This document shows positions 56,002 through 64,000 of a stretch of 64,000 nt of DNA, one piece after another (within the stretch, counting starts at the first letter, position 1; every line of letters begins with the position of its first letter). The notes beneath the pieces are model-generated. The model saw only the letters and a list, made by a program, of their open reading frames with translations. It searched no databases and had not been told where the DNA came from. The translations under genes and the position numbers were made by a program. The stretch is from Jaapia argillacea MUCL 33604 (lineage: Eukaryota > Basidiomycota > Agaricomycetes > Jaapiales > Jaapiaceae): assembly GCA_000697665.1 (NCBI GenBank), contig KL197710.1, forward strand, positions 480,078 to 544,077, written 5' to 3'.

Positions 56002-59000
56002 TCAATAATCATCCAAAGCTTCCATCTCTTCCTTCCCCCTCCTAGCCCTCCTAACCTCTTTCTTCTGCTTCATAACGACCTCTTCAACATCAGCATAACT
56101 AACTTTGCCCCTCTCCTTGCCCTTCCCTCCCTTCCCTTTACTCCCCTTCCCACCATCACCCTTACGTTTCCCAATATCCAACCCAGTGGCAGGCACGGCC
56201 TTAGTCACTTTGAGTGGTATATACCTTTCTTGCGGGGCGTTCTTGGGAGCGTGAGGGAATAGGTCTCCCCAGGTTGATTTACGAGCGTCGTAATAGGGTT
56301 GTTTACCTTGGGATTTGGGGATTGTTAGGCGCATTATCTTTGCTGTAAAACGGATACCATGTAAAATGTGAACGGTTAGAGTTGGAAATGAGGTGAGGGG
56401 GAGAGGGGACGAACCTTCTGCTGTGCAAGCGTCGAGAATGACGTGCCCGGATCGCTTCAAGGGAGGGAAGACGAGTCGTGGCCAGTGGAAAGATTCCAAT
56501 CTTAACGTTTCGTCAACATCTTCTTTGGTCATGTCCTTCTCTGCGTCCAAACCCATGGCCTCCGCATCCAAGCCCTCATCCATCTCCATCTCCAAACCCT
56601 GGACCTCCTCCGCGTCCAAACCCTTGTCCAACTCCACCTCCAAACCCTCGGCCTCCTCCATCTCCAAACGCACCCCCACCTCACCCGCACCCCTCGCAAC
56701 CTCCCGTTCCCTCCTAACCTCCTCCACAATCTCCTCAACCACTTCCTTCTCCCACAACCCCTCCACCATCGACCCCCTCTGCGCCAAAAGCTCTTTCAAC
56801 ACCTGTCGATCTCTCTTTACTTTTCTCTCCGGTTCACTTGGGGGTGATAGGGATGCATCGTTGGTGGAAATGTTCGCTTCAGTTTCATCGACAGAAGTAC
56901 TCGCTCTGACGTCGTCGGCAGAAACATCCGCCCCAACATCACCCACCCCCACCTCCCCCTCTCTCATCCTAAGAACCTCCTCAATAACCCTCCCCCTAAC
57001 CAGCTTCTCCCTCTCCCTAACCTTCTCCCCCTCCCTTCTCCCCACTTCTCCTTCTCTGCCCACCCTAACACCATCCTCCTTCCTCCCTACACTAAACTCT
57101 GGTGTTTTGAGGTTGAGCCCTGGTCTTGGTCCTGGTTTTTGTTAGGTTGGAGGTGAGAGGAGGGGCGAGGAATGTAAAAGAGTCAAAAAAGCCATTCAGA
57201 CAAACAAACACATAAAGCAAAAGTCAAAAAAGCGAACGAGTCAACGCAGGGAAGGACGTACCCCGACGAATAACAACATAACTATACCCAACATCTTCAT
57301 GTCCAACCCCACTATGTTTTGTCCTCCTTAAGAATTCAGGACGTTGAAGACGTTGAGAGAACCCGCAGATTAGTTTTGTTTTTGTTGGGGAGTGCAGGGA
57401 GTGCAGGGGGCACGGTGCATCGTGTGGGCACTAATGGCAATTTTTAAGTTTGGAATTGTGAGTTAGGAGTGGAGTTGGGGTAGTAGTAAGGAAAGAAATG
57501 TGAGTATTGGGGAGGGGGGAAGGGACGTACGGGAGCGACGACGTGACAACCTCTAACATGTTCAGGCCACTCTTTCGTCTCTGGATCTTCAAACTCTCTC
57601 TGACCCATTTTTAAGATATATTCTCTAGCTTCTGCTATAGCTTCGAATCCCTCTTTCGTGGCATGATCAATCAGGACCTAAGTGACACACCCACAAAAAA
57701 TCATCAGCACAACGAAATCCAAAGCAGAACACGAATCCGTTCAAAAGAGAATCATGAATCCATTCAAACACAATCTTTGATCGAAAAACCAAACCAAAGG
57801 GGGGACTCACGATAACACCAGCTCCGCTCTCCCAAAGCCCTTTAACAAAAGTCTTCCTCGCGACACCTGCGGTTAACCCGCTGAGGAAGAAAGAGGAGAG
57901 AGCGAGGATGTCAGAGCCTTCTGTGCGTTTTGTAATGTCTGATTCGTGGAATGTTTTTTGGAAGGAGGGGATTAGGGATCCTAGGGGTGTTTCTGTGGTG
58001 TGATGTGAGTTTGGTGTGGGGAGAGAAGGAAAGTACAGGACAAGAGAACGTACTTTGTAATAGTCGTTTGCCGATGGTGACCAGACCTTCTCTTCTATCG
58101 ATACCGGTATATGAAAAGAGAGTGGATTTTGATAACTGAGGGTCCAACTCGTTGACATTTTTCTGAAACGCGTACGCCGAGGCCCTACACCGGTCCCAAC
58201 GGGTCAGCAAAGCTCACCAACATCACCAAGAAAGGTACTCACCAAAGACCACTACCAGTCCCAGCCCCCCAATCCCAAACCCTCTGTACGTCCCAATCCT
58301 TACCCAATCTCCTTCTGACGTCTACGAGTACGGCGTATATGGCGCTGAAATGGGCTGGGAGGACGACGGAAGCGAAGGCTGTTCCGTCTCGCTCGGAGTG
58401 TCTGGATGCTTGGACACGTGATTTGTAGGTGGGGGAGTAGGAGGGGTCCCAGGAGGAAGGGAGGTCGGGGTCTGTGGTGAAGAGACGTTTTGCGTCTTGG
58501 TGGAGGAGGGGTTTGTCTGCCTCTGTTCATGAAATCACGTGAGGATGGAAAGAGGAGGAGGGGGAAGGGGGACAGAACGAACCTGATATGAGCTTGTCGA
58601 TGGCGTTGCGCAACTCCAAGGGAATGACGACAGCGCCGATCTTGTGACTCCCAAACACAGCTGCAGGGCTTTTCCTGGTATCACGGTCTTGCTGAATATC
58701 TGCCAGGCCATCGGTGGTATGCCGTGCTTCGCGTTCCTCCTGCTCTTGTGCGATCTTGTGTTCGTCGAACCTGGGGATTTCGACGAGTTCTCTGCGGGGG
58801 GACGAGTCTGGTGGGAATGCGGGAATTGGGGCAGAGTGGTGTTTGTGTGATTGGAGGGATATGTCCACGTCTTTCAGTAGGGCGAGCAGTGCTGGGTCCA
58901 GGTCGAGGGGTGCATTTGGTTCGTTGGGGGTACGCGTCGAGAGGCATCGACCGTTGGGGTTGCGCAGGAGAGGTAACACACAGCGTAGCGAGGATGATGT

Positions 59001-59015
59001 TTGTCGTTGAAGCAT
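56002..59015 (-). CDS. RSM22: mitoribosomal assembly methyltransferase-like protein Rsm22/METTL17
   Basis: The ATG at 59015 gives MLQRQTSSSLRCVLPLLRNP, a presequence. The SAM-fold follows: LPAHFSAIYAVLVDVRRRLG, then VWDWGAGTGSGLW (motif I), then YTGIDRREGLVTIGKRLL and SDILALSSFFLSGL. The family's cysteine cluster, reported to bind an Fe-S cluster, is present: GCHVVAP after which an intron leads to CPHDAPCPL and LICGFSQRLQRPEF. The C-terminal part has RLVFPPLKRSGHVILDACTA, IMRLTIPKSQGKQPYYDARK. Between them lies a species-type insertion of about 150 residues rich in Glu/Asp/Val, with repeats of GLDAE/GLEME type. The protein stabilises small-subunit rRNA in mitochondria. It shares a short divergent promoter with SAD1. 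Confidence 0.92.
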
Positions 59016-59133
59016 TGGGCCGGGGACGAGAGCCGTCTTGGAGGGAGGCTCACTGAAATTTCGATCAATAAATTTGTATTACGTAACTACATTGAACTTA
59101 AAGTCCTTCTGCCAAGTTGTCCACTGGCACACC
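59016..59133. promoter_or_regulatory. 118-bp divergent promoter RSM22/SAD1
   Basis: The start codons of RSM22 (minus) and SAD1 (plus) are 118 bases apart, so the interval serves both genes. No TATA box is clear. Confidence 0.55.
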
Positions 59134-61204
59134 ATGGCTTCACGGCGTCCAAACTCTGTCGACGAAGACACCCAAATAGCAGATCCAGACAGACCCACAA
59201 AGAGGGCCCGTCTCCAGCCAGACCCACTCCAGGTCAACCCGCCACAACCAACCCAAGACGCCGACGACGAAGACGAAGAAGACGAGTACGGGTTAACCAC
59301 CAAACCAGATGCACCAAGAGCCTCGGACCTCTACCTCGACACCGTTCGTCTCTCCCTCTCCCTCTCGTCCTCCCCTCATCTCTCACCTTTCCCTGCCCAG
59401 ATCAACCGAGCAGCTCTTGACTTTGATTTCGAGAAACTCTGTTCGGTCTCTCTTTCCAACATCAACGTGTACGGATGTCTCGTCTGTGGCAAGTACTTCC
59501 AAGGAAGAGGGCGGAACTCATACGCTTATTCCCATTCGATACATGACGACCATCACGTCTTTATCAATCTCGAGTCAACAAAGGTACCTCTCCTCCCTCC
59601 CCTCTCCAACCCCATAACTCACCACCGCCACAAAAGGTATACGTCCTCCCAGACAACTACCCAGTCCAAGACCCCTCCCTATCCGACATAACCTCTTACC
59701 TCTCCCCCACTTTCCCCCCTTCAACAATCCCCCACCTCTCCTCTCCCTCCCACGCCTCAAAACTCTCTTACGACCTAAGCGGCAAAGCATACGTACCAGG
59801 CTACGTAGGCCTCAACAACATTAAACGGAACGACCACATGAACGTCATAATCCAAATGTTATCACACGTCCCTCCCCTTCGCGATTTCCTCCTTCTCTTA
59901 CCTTCCCCTGGTTCTCCGGCTACTTCGAAACCCCAAATAAAAGTGAAACCGACGGAATTGTTGACGCGGTTCTCGGCATTGACGAAAAAACTATGGAACC
60001 CCCGGCTTTTCAAAGCTCAAGTCTCCCCACACGAGTTCTTGCAGGAGGTTGGGAGGGCGAGTGGGGGCAGGTTTAGGTTGGAATCGCAGGGTGACCCCGT
60101 GGAGTTTTTGGGTTGGTTACTTAATAGGTTACATACAGATTTGGGGGGTAAGAAGGGGAAGGATTCTAGTGAGTGCTTTTTGCTTTCATGGTGAGGTGGG
60201 GTATTTGGACTGAGCTTTTGGGGGGTTTCAGGTATCATTTTCAAGAGTTTTCAGGGAGAATTGAGGACGGAGGCTCAGCAAGTCCTTGTTGGGAGAGAAT
60301 CGGACGCGAAACCGAGGTTTGATATTGATCGAGGTATCGTTAATTCTTTCTCCCTCTCCCTCCCCCTCCCCCACCTCCAAATAAACCACTAACCCACCAC
60401 CCAGATATCAAACAAACCATCTCCCCCTTTCTCTTCTTAGCAGTAGACCTACCCCCACCACCTCTCTTCCAAGATGCGATAGAGAAGAATATCATTCCTC
60501 AAGTTGGTATTCATTCGGTGTTGGCGAAGTATGATGGGAAGAGTACGCAGGTTAGTATGTGGGCGAAGTGAGGGGTTTTCGTGTTGTTTAGGTCGTTAAT
60601 TGGGTTGTCGATCCTTGCGTTCAGGAATCAAGAGGCCAATTACGACGCTACAAATGTCAACGCCTACCACCCTACATCATCCTCCATTACAAACGTTTCA
60701 CCAAGAACCAATTCGTAGAAGAGAAGAATCCTACCATCGTCAACTTCCCTCTGAGAGGGGTTGATTTTCGAGAATGTACGTCCTCCCTTTCCCCTCCCCC
60801 TTCTCCTTACCCCCTCCCCTTCTCCTTAACCCCCTCCTTATCTCACCCACCAACCCACCCCAACAGACCTAGACGCCCCCCCAACCCACCCCCCAACCCT
60901 CTACGACCTCCTCTCCAACATAACCCACGAATCCGTAGCAGGCACCACCCGCGACAAAGAAGCTACCACTTGGAAAGTCCATTTAAGAGCGGGTAGTGGT
61001 GGGGGAGTGGAAGAGAAGTGGTGGGAGGTTCAGGATTTGAGGGTGCAGGAGATTAGGAAGGAGATGATCTTTTTGGGGGAGAGTGTTTTGCAGGTGGGTG
61101 TTGAGTGTTTGATTCAACCTTTGGTTGATTTTTTTGGGGTGAGGTGGATGGGTGTTGATTTTTTGGCTTTTTAGGTTTGGGAGAGGAGGGATGGGGGACG
61201 GTGA
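59134..61204 (+). CDS. SAD1: U4/U6.U5 tri-snRNP protein Sad1/USP39
   Basis: ATG 59134 (ACCATGGCT context) starts MASRRPNSVDEDTQIADPDR, followed by an acidic stretch. A ZnF-UBP domain follows (VYGCLVCGKYFQGRGRNSYA, HSIHDDHHVFINLES), then the pseudo-UCH domain: KAYVPGYVGLNNIKRNDHMN, VIIQMLSHVPPLRDFLLL. The catalytic Cys position is Asp (NDHMN), as in the inactive USP39 family. Later motifs are LQEVGRASGGRFRLESQGDP, LPPYIILHYKRFTKNQFVEE and NFPLRGVDFREYLD. It ends VLQ|VWERRDGGR after a GTGGGT..TTAG intron. The protein keeps the tri-snRNP intact for splicing. At least seven exons; introns are C- or T-rich. Confidence 0.94.
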
Positions 61205-61540
61205 TCATTTGGGTCGAAATGAGATCGGGAAGGGGCCAAAGGGAAGGGGAAGAGGTGTTGATCGTGATGGGGTTTCGGTATCCTCCATGTCAGTACCATA
61301 CGTTTATTCACGAATGTTGTTCGATTCATTTCATCCCGTCTGCCTTCCGCCAACTTGAAGAGCGCCTTACTTCCCCCAATAATCCGCAATGTCGGCCCCC
61401 TTCACTGGAACCAGTCGGCTGGAGAAAGTGGTGGTAATCACAGTTCGAAATGACTTTTGATTGGTAGCGTCGGATCTGCCTTTTGGCGAGCGATATCATA
61501 GAAGAACGCCTGCTTGGTTTGGGCGGAGTGGAGAGTTCTC
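61205..61540. other. 3' flank of SAD1
   Basis: No gene is seen. From about 61445 the sequence merges into the first, incomplete repeat unit of the array. Confidence 0.5.
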
Positions 61541-62890
61541 GTTGATAATCGTGTCGTTTTTGTTGATCTAACCATTGCGTGACTATTCTTATAGGTGGTT
61601 CCGAAACCTTTGGATGGAATTCACGCCGTCATCTGTCCGCCACACGTTGCCAGTACTTTTGCTACGATTTTTACTGATCCTTCACTCGCGCGATGACGGT
61701 TGCGAAAATCGGAGCCAGATTCTGCCCGTGTTGAAGAATGGGTTCTGAGCCTTGATATCGCATTAATCTTGTAGGTGGCCCTCCGTCTTTGACGAACGAT
61801 AGAGGTACGTTTTCAGTGGAAATTTCCCGGCCGTTGATAACCGCGTTCTTGATCTAAACCACTGTGTGACTATTCTTATAGGTGACTCCCGAACCTTTCC
61901 ATAGAATTCACCCTGTTATCTCAGTCTGATATCTGTCGATCACGTGTTGTCAGTCCTTTCGCTGTGGTCTTTCACTCCTGAGGATGCTTCACTGCGATTC
62001 TTACTGATCGTTCGCTCGTGAGTGCACCGTTGCGGAAGTTTGAGGCAGATCTGGGGTTGTTGGAGGGCGGGTTCTTGATGGCAGCCTCGATATGACGTTC
62101 CTGCAGGTTGCCCTGCGCCTTTGGAGGTGCGCCTCCTTGGTTTGGCCGAGTGGCATTTCCCGTTGATAACCGCATTGACCTAACCACAGCGTGACTGTTC
62201 TTATACATAGGTGCCTTTGGATGGAATTCACCTCGATTTCTTTCTCTAGTATCTGTCGGCCGCGTGTTGCCGGTACTTTCGCTGCGATTCTCACTGATCC
62301 TTCGCTCGTGCGTAAACCGTCGCAAAAAATGTAAGTCAGATCTGCTGGTCACAGCGTTGAAGAACGGTTCGGGTTGTTGACAGTAACCTTGATATGGTAT
62401 TCTTGTAGGTCGCCCTGACCGATATATAATTGGAGTGGTGAGTTTCAGTGGACGTTTCCCGGCCGTTGATAACCGCGTTGTTGATCTAACCACTATGTAA
62501 CTCAATCCTTATAGGTGACTCCCGAACCTTTGATGATAGCCTCGATATGACATTCTTACAGGCTGGTCTGCGCCTTCAGCGTCATGCGATATCATTGAGG
62601 TACGCCTCCTTGTCTGGCGGAGTGGAAGTTCCCCTGCATGACAGATCTTGTAGGTGACTCCGAAACCTTTGGGCTTTGTTATCTGTCTGTTATCTATCAG
62701 ACACGTGGTGACAGTAGCTTCACTGCGATTTTTGGTTATTGTTCATTCCTGCGTGAACCGTCGCGGAGGTTTGGCGCATTGAAAATTGCCGTTGATAACC
62801 GTTTGGTTGATTCAACCACTGCATTATGGGTGACTCGGAGTTCAGAAGGGGAATTTACACCGACAGGTAGCCTCGGAACTCCGTGTGAGT
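61541..62890 (+). repeat. degenerate tandem array, five units of about 0.3 kb
   Basis: The phrase GTTGATAAyCG recurs at 61541, 61833, 62162, 62464 and 62791, that is every 292, 329, 302 and 327 bases. It is followed each time by a variant of GATCTAACCACTG, and in most units by GTGACTATTCTTATAGGTG, CCTTTGGATGGAATTCACC, a GTTGCCAGTACTTT phrase, CTGATCCTTCGCTCGTG and a GTACGCCTCCTTGG-type phrase. Units have drifted by substitutions and indels. CTAAC followed by TTATAG looks like a fungal intron 3' end, so the unit may derive from a gene fragment. No terminal inverted repeats or coding capacity are visible. Confidence 0.8.
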
Positions 62891-64000
62891 AATGTGTCAC
62901 CCCCCCCCCCCCCCCCCCTCATTCTTGCGATTCATCCATCGTTTCGCTTATCAGTTGGCCACATGTTAGTAATTTCGCTCTGCGGATTCAGGTGTCGTCG
63001 TGCGTGGACCCTCGTTAAAAGTGAGAGTCTTAGCCCGGATGAGGCGACCGCTATCATACGGCTCCCGAGTCTTTTCCCGAATATCCTCCAAACATCAAAC
63101 ATCTATGACGATATCCCATTGTGATCATCTGGCTTGGGATGTGGGTTGGATGTTGACTTCCGCTTCTCTCATCTACGATTAATAGTCTTATTCCTCGGAA
63201 TTTATATAGCAGGGAGATAGCCACGAGAAGCGCGTGTTAAAGTCACGGACATCGAGATTTCAGGCCGCAGTGTCTCCCCTCGTCATCATCATCTATTCGA
63301 CCTCGCGGAGAGAGTGCGGGGACCCTGTTCTCCTGTTCGAAGCGCTGGAGATTCTATCTGCCTGTAGGGTTGGGGTGATTCTCTATTTTCTGATTTTCTG
63401 ATTTCTCATTCATCATTAATCTTCGGAGAGAAGGTGAGTTCTGAGTTCAGGGCTCTATACCCCAGACTGTTCAAGTGGCGACTTTTTCACCTGCTAGGAT
63501 GTCGTCACCATCCATGACGTTCTCTCACTCGGCGCCCTTGTCGTCCCATCGTCCAGTCTTAGCGGACACTGTGTCGCCTTCGGAAGGGCGGATTTCCATT
63601 CATCCTTCACTTACAAATTGAAAATGGCGATATGGTCAACCCAGGCGGGGCCCGTCCTTGCGGGGGAAGCAGATCTTGATACGAAGTGACTCTCTCGTTG
63701 AGTGCACGAGGAAGTGAGTTCCGTTGTTGTCGACACAGTTTTTTTGTTTGGATACGGAGATTGTTGGGGAATGCAACAGATATCGCTACGTCATCGCCAG
63801 AGCTTTTGACTAGGTCTGAAGGTTGACGAGTCGTGCGGCAGAACAAAGTAGTTCCTATCTTAGTATCTACAAATTCAGACCCCAAACCATTCCCCGCGCC
63901 TTCCGAGGGTGAGTAAGAATTTGCACGTTACGCCACTCCTTTCACCGGTGGCATGTCTGTGCGGCCGTCGCACTGGCTCCAGGTCTCGTTTTGATTCTGA
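62891..64000. other. right-end sequence without recognised genes
   Basis: A run of 19 C residues lies at 62900-62918. After that the open frames are short, and the one at 63607-63885 starts at TTG with no domain. Either intergenic sequence or the flank of a gene beyond the window. Confidence 0.5.

Noticed and set aside
56393-57145. 250-codon Ser/Thr-rich plus-strand open frame
   Set aside because: It mirrors the acidic repeat insert of Rsm22 on the other strand.
61541-62890. CRISPR-like array
   Set aside because: The genome is eukaryotic, units are about 300 bases and diverged, and there is no short exact repeat with spacers.
63607-63885. 92-codon minus-strand open frame
   Set aside because: It starts at TTG, has no in-frame ATG upstream, and no recognised domain.

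Overview
The window is nuclear DNA of an intron-rich fungus, most likely a basidiomycete of the Agaricomycotina. Almost every recognisable gene is cut by several short introns of about 50-60 bases with GT..AG ends and CTAAC/CTRAC-like branch sites. The gene set (TFIID, Mediator, COP9 signalosome, tri-snRNP, Fab1 kinase, mitoribosome proteins) is eukaryotic, and the protein sequences read like mushroom or tremellalean homologues. The assignment rests on gene structure and remembered protein similarity, not on a search.

Left part, 0-19 kb, accessory metabolism: two tandem 2-oxoglutarate/Fe(II) dioxygenases whose shared inner exons have identical lengths, a secreted proline-rich protein with a duplicated Cys-bounded hydrophobic module, a zinc alcohol dehydrogenase, an intron-containing tRNA-Val(AAC), a D-amino-acid oxidase, a Ser-rich unknown protein, an ARMT1-type damage-control phosphatase and a secreted berberine-bridge-like FAD oxidase. 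There is no synthase or transporter, so this is a loose catabolic or redox neighbourhood rather than a clear biosynthetic cluster.

Middle, 19-30.7 kb, gene-poor: two paralogous bHLH transcription factors 6.4 kb apart, sharing an intron position at the end of the bHLH core, with an uncharacterised multi-pass membrane protein between them and long non-coding flanks.

Right part, 30.7-61.2 kb, dense housekeeping genes: TBCA and MED11 (convergent), TAF2 with three C-terminal bromodomains, LTV1, FAB1/PIKfyve, CSN2, mitochondrial ribosomal proteins mL40 and uL1m on a 127-bp divergent promoter, the mitoribosome assembly factor Rsm22, and the splicing factor Sad1/USP39 on a second short divergent promoter.

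Right end, 61.5-62.9 kb: a degenerate tandem array of five units of about 0.3 kb, a 19-base C run, and about 1 kb in which no gene can be recognised.

Exon joins were made by eye. Joins described with codon phase are reliable. Intergenic small genes and the 25.0-25.2 kb exon are not resolved.
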